A DNA stretch of 20,459 nucleotides from Saccoglossus kowalevskii (taxonomy: Eukaryota > Hemichordata > Enteropneusta > Harrimaniidae), in NCBI RefSeq assembly GCF_000003605.2, contig NW_003134838.1, positions 1 to 20,459 on the forward strand, in the 5' to 3' direction. The notes beneath the pieces were generated by a model. That model did no database searches. It was not told the origin of the DNA and saw only the letters and a list, made by a program, of their open reading frames with translations. Shown in pieces: positions 1 to 9,420 of this stretch (position 1 is the first letter of the stretch; each line of letters begins with the position of its first letter). The position numbers were made by a program, and so were the translations under genes.

Positions 1-390
1 AAAAAGAAGCTGAGATTATTGCTAATTTGCATAACAATTCACTCAGTAAGAAGTTTCCTAATGCTCATAATTAAAATAGCTGTTACAGTTTCAAATTTAA
101 ATGTATTACCGTTTTGTAAAAAGTTAAATACAGTGCATAATATGGAGATCCCGTCATTTCTTTTCTTCACCATGTTTTCTTTTTTATTATTTATGTACAG
201 CCTTGCTACATCTTGCTAAGCATTCAAAAGAGCTAATTTTGCACCTGTAATCTATATTTTTAAATCGTTTTTTGAGTATGTTCCACTATTCACAATTCTA
301 CAAAATTTCAACAGTCTATAGCCAAGACTTTTTGGATAATAAAAAGCAAAAAAAAAAATTTCACTCCCAAGTGCCCACGAACCTGCATCT
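1..390. other. AT-rich stretch, no gene seen
   Basis: No splice-flanked exon, repeat or RNA gene was recognised here. Short open frames are present on the plus strand, but they are what an AT-rich background gives by chance, and the one running from 272 continues into the repeat that starts near 391. Confidence 0.5.
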
Positions 391-650
391 CTACCTTAAT
401 ATCAAAGCAATTGGACTTGCGGTTTTCAACAAAAAGTTGGAAATATCACTTTTTACCAAAAATTACAAAAATATTCACCAAAATTATAAAATTGAAGATA
501 TCATCATGAAATGTACAAATCTAAGAGAGGTCTACCCAAGGTACATATACACCAAGTATCAAAGCATTCAGGCTTGTAGTTTTCAAGAAGAAGTCGAAAG
601 AGTAAAACATTGACACGGACGACGGACGACAATCGGTTTACAGTAAAAAA
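391..650 (+). repeat. Core-unit interspersed repeat, copy 1 (pearl/HINE-like)
   Basis: This stretch is closely similar to 2950-3345. Shared blocks include ATCAAAGCAATTGGACTTGC, AAATATCACTTTTTACC, ACAAAAATATTCA, AAGATATCATCA and AATCTAAGAGAG, in the same order. One and a half core units are visible, the boundary being AAGATATCATCA at 495. The right end carries GACGGACGACGGACGAC, a tail seen next to such repeats in bivalve genomes from general knowledge. The 113-codon open frame over 272-613 mostly lies in this repeat and is not taken as a gene. Assignment to a pearl/Helentron-type element is inference from the core-unit layout. Confidence 0.75.
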
Positions 651-1110
651 CATTATAATATATGATGAGTAGATGTGCTGATTAGATTTTGGTGCAATTC
701 CATGCATATTAATTAGTCAATTATTGCATTAATTAATTTATAACTTAGAGTCTTTAAAGTTTCTTAACAAATATTTGACTAGGGTGAATAGCCTAATTTG
801 CATATTGCAATAACGTATTCTGTCACAAAAAAAAAAATGGTAATATTTCATTGGAAGGTCTGCAAATTTGCGAATTTGGATGTTATTTGAGCAGATCATA
901 GACCTTAAGGTCTATGAATTAAGGTACACTGTAACTTATGGCATTATGATGACAGATGTATAATAATAAGTTATACAAATTCTTTGAACATGAGAGTGAA
1001 CATAAAGAAATATGGGTAAAAGGGAAACAGAAAATAGCAGAACAAGTCTAGTCTGAACCTCAGAAACAGTAGTCTTCTAAGAAATAGTCAAACAACATTA
1101 GAGGACAACT
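651..1110 (-). other. Probable 3' untranslated tail of the broken non-LTR element
   Basis: On the minus strand this follows the retrotransposon's C-terminal coding remnant and carries no coding of its own. It holds a 22 bp perfect palindrome at 896-917 centred on CTTAAG. A stem-loop here would fit the 3' hairpins that reverse transcriptases of several non-LTR clades recognise, but the true 3' end of the element is not defined by the sequence. Confidence 0.35.
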
Positions 1111-1114
1111 GTCG

Positions 1115-1485
1115 CTATATTTACCGTCTTGAATGCAAAACAATATTATTTAAATTAAATGAAGAATTTTCTGAAATGCTGTAAATATTTGATGCTAGGA
1201 ATGTTTTCAGTAATATTGTTCCAGGCTTTAACACCTGAGTTGAGATACTGTAAACTGCCCAGATGTAGTGTTGGCATAGTTTACATATAATTGTATAGGT
1301 ATAATTGTGATCATTAAATTTAAGATAGAGAGACAATGAGCTGCAGATTTATGGAGTAGTTCATGGATGAAAGATCCTATAGAGAGTTTGTGCAATTTAT
1401 ACATATTAAGATTTTTAAATGTGCAAATAATGGGACTGAGTGCGCAGAGGGTAACTATAATTTATTTCAATGATAAGGATACAGT
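1115..1485 (-). pseudogene. Non-LTR retrotransposon, C-terminal fragment after the reverse transcriptase
   Basis: The minus strand, read across frameshifts, gives the conserved segment after the RT domain of jockey/CR1/L2-type ORF2 proteins. PLFAHLKILNMYKLHKL is near 1385-1440, and GVKAWNNITENIPSIKYL followed by QHFRKFFI is near 1150-1230. Family members usually read PLFKxLKILNIYKLxKL and then GxKxWNxLPxxIxxxxSxxxFKKxLK. Several frameshifts and stops lie between these blocks, so it is not functional. It is the distal part of the element whose RT domain lies at 2340-3815. The clade call (jockey, CR1 or Rex-like) is inference. Confidence 0.75.
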
Positions 1486-2355
1486 TTAAGGTAGCAGGAC
1501 TATTATTTGCATACTTGTTTTCATCTTCTAATTGTGACCAAATGACTACAAATAGACCCAGGGATGTATATATTTTTGGAATTCAAGCAACGCGTTTTGA
1601 AAAGTAGTGTCCTGAATTTTAATTTCTGTTTTAGTCGCATTGCCCCCAACTCAAACCACAACACATTGGTAAATAATCCATGAAATAGTTTGTCTGGACA
1701 CATTCAAGTTCCTCTCATCGTCACCTTAAAGCTGTGAAAATTTGGTTTTAATCCAACGACAATAAGTATACGTTATTTTTTGTTAAAGACCTTGTATTTT
1801 GAAAAACATAAACTCCTAGAAAACGTTGATGAAGTCACAGCAAAGATTTTCAAGCTTGTTTATCTGCACAAGCGATTTGTTTTCCCATCAAAGTCTGTTT
1901 TAACATGTGTAGGGGCATCCAAATGTGTAAGGCTATTGGAAACCAAAAAAATAAAGGAATGGGATAGCTATAGTTCAATAAAATCAGTAGATGAAAACAC
2001 CAAAATCAATGATTTTTTTCAGTGGCTGTGTGACCTTGTGTCTGACACATTCATATGCAAATGATTAATCTGTGAAATAAACAGGGGCGGAGACAAACCA
2101 CTCAAATGTTTGGAAACACTCACTGTGTGTCAGATAGCTACTGATAACACATCCTAACATTGCTTTGTCTTGAGTTAATCTTTGAAACTTATAGGCACAC
2201 AAATTAAACCTGTGTTGTTGATTTTGGAAAACACTACTGAGGCTGCCTTGCTTCCTTTCAGAAAATCTACATTTTAACCAACTTACATGACATTCTAGGT
2301 TATGTCGATGTTATCAGATGAAAGTTTATAGTGCATTTCATCAATTAATAAATAA
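1486..2355. other. Unidentified ~870 bp segment splitting the retrotransposon, with an open frame at 1738-2064
   Basis: The flanks encode adjacent parts of one ORF2 (WSNTYLRLLFVLKIT near 2355-2400 and PLFAHLKIL near 1430), which family members separate by only about 20-30 residues. The segment is therefore probably a later insertion. It contains a plus-strand open frame of about 108 codons (1738-2064, stop TGA at 2062-2064) with protein-like composition: KTLYFEKHKLLENVDEVTAK near its start and FFQWLCDLVSDTF at its end. The frame has no ATG start at its head and matches no family I recognise. No terminal inverted repeats or target duplications were found. Confidence 0.35.
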
Positions 2356-2862
2356 ATGTGAAAATCGTAATTTTCAACACAAATAATAGTCTCAAGTAAG
2401 TGTTGCTCCACATCTCTAAGAACTTAACAGTATGTTACCGGTATATAGAGTAGAATAAACGAGTTGTACTAACTTGTAGTGAAGTAAAATATTTATGGGC
2501 AGAACATTAAATAGATTCCAGTGGTTACTCCCAAGAGTTTTACTAACTTTTCAATATGCTTGGTCCAGGTGAGATGCTTGTCAAAAGTTATTCTGACAAA
2601 TTGGGCATTATCATCCTGTCAAGAGTGTTTCCTCGGATGAAAATAGATCCTGTCACATTAATATGGTAATTTTTACCCTTAAAAATTATAAAATTTGCTT
2701 TCCCATTATTTTGTTAGCATCACACCAAGAAAGAACCTGGTTTAAATCTATTGTGACCTCTAACAGATCAATATTATTTACATGTGAATATGTATGAAAT
2801 GAATTAGATCCATCTGCAAACAAAAAGTCGAAAAAATCTGAATATCATTAATAAACAAGCAG
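2340..2862 (-). pseudogene. Non-LTR retrotransposon reverse transcriptase, palm/thumb part (broken)
   Basis: The minus strand shows, in order toward lower coordinates: LFINDI (the Y-I-N-D-L block, near 2845-2862), LFADGSNSF (the F-A-D-D active-site box with the second Asp changed to Gly, near 2795-2828), WCDANKI (family W-x-x-x-N-K-L, near 2720-2740), ITFDKHLTWTKHIEKL (family GVxxDxxLTWxxHI, near 2545-2595) and WSNTYLRLLFVLKIT (family WGNTYxxxLxxLxxLQKK, near 2355-2400). Frameshifts separate several blocks. Loss of the second catalytic Asp and multiple stops make it inactive. It continues from 3386-3815 across the nested repeat. Confidence 0.85.
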
Positions 2863-3385
2863 TCTCTCAGCTGAGATAGCTCCGCTGTTAGCAATGTACG
2901 TTTCAATTGAAGAACTAAAGATATCATTAGAAAATGAACAAATCTGAGAGAGGTCTATCTCAGATACCTACATGTATAACATCAAATCAATTGGACTTGC
3001 GGTTTTTAACAAGAATTTGACAAATATCACTTTTCTCCAAAAATATTCATCAAAATGAGAGAAATGAAGATATCACAAAATGAACAAAACTGAGAGAAGT
3101 TTACCTCTAGTACCTATATGTATAATATCAAAGCAATAGGAAGTCGAAAATATCACTTTTTACCGAAAGTGACAAAAATATTCATCAAAATTAGAGAATT
3201 AAAGATATCATCACAAAATGAACAAATCTAAGAGAGTTATGCCAAAGGTAAATGTAAAAGTACCAAAGCAATAAGAATTGCAGTTTTCAAGAAGTCGAAA
3301 ACATAAAAAGTTGAAATGGACGATGCCGCCGGACAATCACTGTATGATAAGCTCTGCTGGACAAAGTCCACAGCGAAGCTAAAAA
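2863..3385 (+). mobile_element. Core-unit repeat element, copy 2, nested in the reverse transcriptase
   Basis: The element holds three tandem core units, starting at AAGATATCA at 2918, 3067 and 3202, so lengths are about 149, 135 and 100 bp. It is related to 391-650. The left end is near TCTCTCAGCTGAGATAGCTC. The right end has GGACGATGCCGCCGGACAATC and then a short imperfect hairpin GCTGGACAAAGTCCACAGC, followed by CTAA. A 5' TC-like end, a 3' subterminal hairpin and central tandem cores resemble Helitron/Helentron-derived pearl or HINE elements. The flanking bases do not clearly obey the A|T rule, so this class is inference. It separates RT motifs GVPHGSVLGPLLFL and LFINDI. Confidence 0.7.
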
Positions 3386-3815
3386 TAAAAGGGGTCCTAA
3401 AACCGAGCCATGTGGAACCCCATGTAAAATATTAGACATTTGAGACGTGAACCTCGAATCCATAATGTTCAAGTTTCTATAAAAGAATAGAGTGGCTAAT
3501 AGTGGTGAACGCTAAGTCTATGAATATACCATTAGTTGGGTTACCTCATTCAATTTGCTGTAATAAATAGTTTACTTGCTTAATCAGCAAAGCCATATCT
3601 ATTGGTGTTTGTAGTGAATTTAAAAATTTTTCAAAGTATGTGATTACCCGGTAGTTTTTTCCCCCTAGTATTTTATTAAAGAAAGATAACATTGAAACTG
3701 GTATATAATTGCCAGAGTCTTGTCTATTCTCATTTTGGTAAACATTTACTATGTTTGATCAATTAAAATGAGAAGCTGAAGTTAATATTTTCAACATGAA
3801 AATTGAACATTTAGT
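3386..3815 (-). pseudogene. Non-LTR retrotransposon reverse transcriptase, fingers part (broken)
   Basis: Reading the minus strand gives KHSKCLP (family LKxAKVxPIxK, near 3730-3750), DSGNYIPVSMLSFFNKIL (family DPxNYRPISLLSxxxKILEK, near 3665-3720), TPIDMALLIKQVNYLLQQIE (family HSTxMALLxLVxxIxxAIE, near 3545-3605), GIFIDLAFTTISHSILL (family GIFLDLSKAFDTVNHxILL, with a deletion at S-K-A-F, near 3480-3530), KLEHYGF, and GVPHGSVLGPLLFL (family GVPQGSxLGPLLFLLYINDL, near 3385-3425). The D-L-S-K-A-F-D box is damaged and stops and frameshifts are present, so the copy is dead. The upstream endonuclease was not found beyond 3815. Confidence 0.88.
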
Positions 3816-5277
3816 ACAATTTCCCACAAACTCAGACTATCAAATATTAATCTCAATACTTCAATAATGCTTTGAGTGATCTCAGTGAATGTTTAATGCT
3901 TTAAAATTCGTATGAGCATTATAGAGGGCAGTCAGTTACATTAAAAAGTATCATGTATATTCGATTTTAAATATCACAAATCAGACTCGCTCAGTTACAC
4001 ATTCGTACAGAATACTAGAATGAACAAATTATGCATTTCAAGCCCAATGGACTTTATTTATTCTTGGATAAATATAGAAAAATATAGTTGTTACAAAACA
4101 AGATTATAAAATTCTGATTAAAACTTGCTGACTGCAGTAACAAAGCATCGTTTGCATAACAATTAATTTGTGCATATTGAATCACATTGAATCTGTTACA
4201 ACCTATAACAATGTCTAAAACTTTACAGACTCGCAGTCAATACGAGATACAACTCTTGAAGAAAAACTTATAATCATTCAATTATAAAATGATATCACCA
4301 ATATAAACTTTTGTTGACTTAATAGCTGCAATGTAGCAGGTTGGTAAATAGGGACATGATGTAATCCTTACTTGCAACATGTTAAATGTTATTAATGTCG
4401 GTCTGTCAACATGCAACACATAGACCAATATCTGCTGTCAACAAAAGTTACAGTGATCATAGGCCCCAAGAAAGACAGGTGTTAACAAAAGTCTGTAACT
4501 GTGTGTGAAATGTCCTTTCAAAAAGTCTCCCTTATTTCTAGTTAGATAGGCAAAATGAACAGAATTTTATTGTTCAATATGCATTGACTACGTATGGAAG
4601 AAATTTGGTACTGTAAATTCAAAAGATAACAAGCCAAATACAGTTTACCTTCTGCATGTTTCTATCTAGATATTCATAGTTTTTCAGTAATTGTTACAAA
4701 TCACTGACTCTTATAACCTGTAAATAATGTCTGTATTCCTATTTCTCCCTTCCTCTGGTACAAATTCACGAAACATCATTTGAATATTGTTATACTATTT
4801 CCTAATAAGTAGACTGTCCAGCAGTCCTAGTAATCAAACTATAACTTGTGTTAATCATAAATGTATAATTCATTTTGGGTAGATAAAGAAATGTGATTGT
4901 AAAGCTCAGTTTCTCGAATACAAATCAAAATGCATGCTTCCTTGGAACACTTACACTCTGTTTCATGAACTGCATCATAGGTAAAGTTTGCGACAGTTGT
5001 TGGCAGACGTCAGTAGTTGGCAACAAACTTGAAAATGTAATTTTCATAATATTTTCCTCCTAGTAAGGCAAGTTTTCTTTCCCTAACCTTTCCAATAAAA
5101 CTAGAAACATTTGTATTGCATACCATGGAATGTGCAGACCCCACAAGTTTAAAAGTCACATGATCATCACTGAATCTGACAGGCTGTATTCGAGATACTG
5201 AGAATTCAATGAGCCAAAGTAATAGCAGCGACTGAAATGACAATAGATTTAACTACCTATAAGAAGAAGATAGAGTT
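3816..5277. other. Gene-less 3' flank, possibly distal 3' UTR of the minus-strand gene
   Basis: No exon or repeat was recognised. Two minus-strand polyadenylation-type hexamers lie here, at 4053-4062 (overlapping AATAAA pair) and 4566-4571. If the receptor's terminal exon is long, it could extend to either. A minus-strand open frame at 5010-5243 begins with a hydrophobic run resembling a signal peptide, but it has no splice sites or recognisable family and I do not call it a gene. Confidence 0.35.
4053..4062 (-). promoter_or_regulatory. Candidate distal polyadenylation signal (two overlapping AATAAA)
   Basis: The minus strand reads AATAAATAAAG here, followed by a moderately GT-rich stretch (TTGGGCTTG, TTTGTTC). 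It lies about 4.9 kb downstream of the 3' UTR acceptor at 8994 and just before the retrotransposon block, so it could end the longest form of the transcript. Nearer AATAAA hexamers at 4566-4571 and 8013-8018 are alternatives. Confidence 0.25.
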
Positions 5278-5433
5278 CTTAAGAGCCCCTCACCCCTAAC
5301 TGTAACACTCAAGCCCCCCCCAATGTAATTCATTATGCCCCTAAAAATAATTGCAGGTGACCCAATAAGGGGTATATACAATGAAGAGGTACTGGAGGGG
5401 CAGGGTTAGGATTATGGGTGAGGGGGCTCTAAG
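5278..5433. mobile_element. Short palindromic MITE-like element, ~156 bp
   Basis: The left end CTTAAGAGCCCCTCACCCC and the reverse complement of the right end, CTTAGAGCCCCCTCACCC, are terminal inverted repeats of about 18 bp with one indel. The homology continues weakly into CTAAC on both sides. The interior is C-rich then G-rich (a run of eight C near 5313-5320). A convincing target-site duplication was not found, so superfamily is unassigned. On the minus-strand transcript it would fold as a long GC-rich hairpin. Confidence 0.65.
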
Positions 5434-5845
5434 ACACGCTTACCTAAGAAGCATTAGGCTTATACTTCATGCTCTCATTCATTAAATTCAAATAGCTGAT
5501 CATATCAACATCTTCCTTACTATTTCAACCAATTCATGGTTGTAGAAGATGACATGCATCGGATTATATAATGTAAAACAACTCAAAGAAAGTAGGGTAT
5601 GCAACTTTTGAATAGGATCTCAGTTTAAACTAGGCTTGTCTTTCTTCATGTCAAAACTGTGTTAATGTTAATATTAAAGTATATGACCCAAATACATTTT
5701 TGTGAAATTTAGATATGACTGAACAGAAATAAAATGAATAGGTGGTTTGTTTCAAACCTATTATAAAAGGATAACCTGAAGCAGAATTTGGTTGCTCTAT
5801 ACAGGTGTGACATAGTAATCTTAAAATTAATACATACCCTACTTT

Positions 5846-7001
5846 GTTAAATGCACGTATAAATCTTGGTTATATGTTTGAATATTAAAATAGATGAATT
5901 CGGTATGTACAGCTGTAACCGGTGTTTTCCTGAACAAAAAACCATGGATGCAAATTAGATTGACTATGGTGTACTCAACATTACAATTAAAACTTTTGAA
6001 ATTATGTTTAGAATATAATACTGATAATTTCCTTTTTGGCAAGAATTTTGTGATATATGATGATACAACTCTGGCCTTTCATTCCTAATTATCATAGTCA
6101 ACAAGGTTCTGAAGCAAGTCAATAATTATTTCTGTGATCCATCTTTGGAATTACAAATCACTGGCCTAGCAATGGTATCAAAATATATAAATTCAGGATA
6201 TCACCGGAACAAACACATACGGTACCAGTAAACTCAAGTCATATCTTGATTAAATGAATTAAACAAAACAAAGGAAATGTCTCCAGTTCATCAAGTGCAA
6301 CATGTTCCTTTCCAAACATCTATTATTACACCAAGAATCATAACCTAAACTTTTGATGACTGACAATTTTAGGTAATACTGGTATTAAACCAGCTTGTAG
6401 TACATACAGCTCAGGGTGTCACACCAAACAGTGATACTCTCAGGACCAAGTTGGAAACACTGCATGTTTTCTCATCCATACATGTACAGCAGTATATCAT
6501 TCAATCAATGAATAGATAAGTAGTAAGATAATTCAGCAACAAAAACTGGTTTTCAAGTGTGTTGCTGTGAACAGTGAATTCAAATGAGAGTATCATTGCC
6601 TGGGTATAATATATGGCTATGAATGTATGTGCATTTCATTCAATATGGTATGTACTTCATATATAAAACACACTGGATGAAATAAAATTTACTTGGAAAA
6701 ATTTGTCTGGGTTAAAATCATTGAAAAAAAACACAATTTTTTTCTCAGAAGTTTTGTTTAAAAACTTTTAGTGATAAAGACAGTGATGTTAAGTATAACT
6801 GCAATAAAATGTTTGGTGACAATATAAAGGTTATCACTTTACTGAAATCCAAATATGTTGTTTAATTAAGAAAGGTTATGATGGTTTGTCTCGATATGTT
6901 GCAAGCATGAAACACATTGCATGACAGGAATTAGGTGAAAAAAAATTAGTAAATTAGTAAAAACATCTTCAAGATAGATGCATACTGTTTCTGATCTCCT
7001 A
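5846..7001. other. Gene-less stretch with one stray copy of the tandem-array unit
   Basis: No exon recognised. Around 6255-6320 the sequence GAATTAAACAAAACAAA, a short spacer and CAACATGTTCCTTTCCAAAC matches the first unit of the array at 7002-7455, so a degenerate outlying copy lies about 0.8 kb from the array. Confidence 0.5.
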
Positions 7002-7455
7002 AACTATTTGTAACTCTGTAGTAGGAAGATCTATTAAAGTTATATTTGGATTAAAAGAATTAAACAAAACAAAAGAGTTGCAACATGTTCCTTTCCAAAC
7101 ATCCTGCACTATCCACTATAACTAGTCTAGGTGTGAACTATTTGTAACTCTGTAGGAAGATCTAAATTATATCTGGATTACAACATGTTCCTTTCCAAAC
7201 ATTCTGCATAATCCACTATCACTAGGTGTGAACTATTTGTAACTCTGTAGGAAGATCTAAATTATATCTGGATTGCAACATGTTCCTTTCCAAACATTCA
7301 AAATAATCCACTATCACTAGGAGTCAACTATTTGTAACTCTGTAGGAAGATCTAAATTATATCCGGATTGCAACATGTTCCTTTCCAAACATTCTGCATA
7401 ATCCACTATCACTAGTTTAGGAGTGAACTATTTGTAACTCTGTAGGAATATCCAA
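7002..7455. repeat. Tandem array, ~95 bp unit, four copies plus a partial
   Basis: Each unit begins AACTATTTGTAACTCTGTAG and contains GGAAGATCTAAATTATATC, CAACATGTTCCTTTCCAAAC and ATCCACTATCACTAG. Units start at 7002, 7136, 7231, 7326 and 7426, giving lengths of 134, 95, 95 and 100 bp and a truncated fifth. The first unit has an extra AAAAGAATTAAACAAAACAAAAG block also seen near 6255. Units 2-4 are nearly identical, which suggests recent expansion. The array may lie in the 3' UTR of the minus-strand gene if that exon is long. Confidence 0.93.
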
Positions 7456-7989
7456 GTTAGATTAGCTCATTATAAAGTAAATACTTATTCTGTAATATAG
7501 CATGCCAGCTGCAAACAAATGTGAGTACTGTCATTACAACACATTAAACACATGACTATGTCATGTGATATATAATTTTTTTTTTATAGAATTACCAAAT
7601 ATATAATTATTATACTTCATTCTTTTCAATATATATAGGCACAGTACCCTCTCATAACCTTTTTTTAAAATGTATTAAAAATCTTATTCTGGTCAACTTG
7701 TTGCATAGAAATTTGAAAAAAAAAAGTTTACAGTACATCAAATTGGCACATTGCATACTATATCCAAGACCAGTTCATATTTGTTCAATTTATACAATTT
7801 TGAGGTACTAGTGGGGGGATTCAGTTTGAATTTTGATAGAATCTTCAATCCCTTAAAAAAACATTCATTTTATCATACAATACTATGTCCAAGCTAATCA
7901 TGGCAGTTTTTTAGTAATTAAAAACACAATTTGCATTATCTATGCAAAAAATAATAATCATTTTTTCAAAAATTCAATATTTATGTGGT
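7456..7989. other. AT-rich stretch, no gene seen
   Basis: Only A/T homopolymers and a poor-complexity background are visible. No coding, splice or repeat structure was recognised. Confidence 0.5.
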
Positions 7990-8993
7990 TGATTCTTTCT
8001 TTTTATGGGGACTTTATTTACTAATTATTCAAAATGTTATGTTTTACCATACAATATATTTATATATATATACATTCATCATTGTATGTACATCTTTGTT
8101 GAAATATAATCAACCATTCATTCACAGCTTCAAATGAATCGATTGAAACTCATTATATACCTTCTCCAGTAAGTACAGGGTGAGGTGCCTCTATTAATCT
8201 ACATATAAAGGCATAGCAATTTTTTTTTTTTTTTTAAACTGACACAAATTTGGATTATTTCTGGATATAAATGAAATGAAAAAGCTCTATAAAAAAATGT
8301 AATTAAAAAACTGTTTGAATATCATATCAAAGGTGCAGTAACTCGTGTCATTCTTATCAGACTGCATCCCTTACTGGTCCAGAAACTTCAGTTTAGCACC
8401 GGCCCAGATAATAGTGATAAATGGAAAAATGTTCTTTTTTGTTTCTGCAAAAGTATTGAAAATTATTGAAAGGTTGAAAAAAAGTAAATTGTTATTGATG
8501 TGAATCTTGCTTATGGGTACAAATTTTCTTTTATGGTCTGATTATTAAAATTTTTTATAAAAGATATTAACATTTTTCTGGAATACACTTTCATTCCATA
8601 CATTTGTACTCCCTGAAAAAAGAAACAGGCGTCAAATACCATGCTGATTAGATAGCTCTTTCTGTAAACCTAAAAAAAAAGATTAAATGCTTTGCTCCCT
8701 TCTATTCTTTATAGTCAAAACACTACATATCAAAGCCTAGTATTACAAGGTCTGACAGAAATTGCAGAAATCTGCTTCTAAATAGGGCTACATTGCTGAA
8801 GATTGACAAATATTGATTGAATATACTGCATGGAATGAAACCTGGCTAATTACAGCAAATATTTGGTATGAAAAGCATTTTATATACTTCTTGTATGGCG
8901 TTGTGAATGAAACACAGAAGCATAGATTCATCAAACTGCATCGTTGACTTTGTAACAATTTGTGCAGTCAAAGGTCAACCAATCATCCAGTAT
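7990..8993 (-). other. Probable 3' UTR exon of the ITIM-tail gene (3' end uncertain)
   Basis: The minus strand has a strong acceptor, a run of pyrimidines ending TTCTTCTTACAG, with the exon starting at 8993 (ATACTGGATGATTGG). It pairs with the donor at 15050, which lies six bases after the receptor's stop codon. The exon has no long open frame on the minus strand. The first AATAAA downstream on the minus strand is at 8013-8018, which would place cleavage near 7990-8000 and give a 3' UTR of about 1 kb. Later hexamers at 4566-4571 and 4053-4062 would allow longer forms. The pairing of donor and acceptor is inference from site quality and strand. Confidence 0.45.
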
Positions 8994-9332
8994 CTGTAAG
9001 AAGAAAAAAAAATACTGATTTTAACATGATACAATTATATTACTACAGTAGTATAAAAACATGAATTAATGAAATGAAATAATATTATAGTAATATCAGT
9101 GGTATGTGTTATGTGTGGTTGACCCACAGTTGCCAACAAATCCTAGACTCCAGCATTCTGGAAGTGAAATGTTCAGTTACAAAACAAATTTCAATATTTT
9201 TTTTCCAGATTTGTATGGCCTAGTTAATTTTGAAGAGTTGTTTTATTTCAAATCTCCCAAGTTTTCCTGAACTTAATGTGTTAACTGACAACGTCCCAAT
9301 TATATATCTGGTCATTATATTTGTAGCAGTTG

Positions 9333-9346
9333 CCAACAGAGGGCGC
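9333..9346 (+). promoter_or_regulatory. CTCF-core-like site
   Basis: CCAACAGAGGGCGC matches the CTCF core CCASYAGRKGGCRS at 13 of 14 positions (only the fourth base differs). It sits in the putative intron in otherwise AT-rich DNA. CTCF is conserved across bilaterians, but a single motif does not show binding. Confidence 0.35.
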
Positions 9347-9420
9347 ACTCACAGGGATATTTTGATAGATGTTAAAATGAGTAACTTTTGTTATTGGAAG
9401 ATCATTTTATATCAATTTTA

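Noticed and set aside
5010..5243. Minus-strand 77-codon frame starting with a hydrophobic, signal-peptide-like run
   Set aside because: No cleavage-site or family support, no splice signals, and it lies in the probable 3' flank of the receptor gene.
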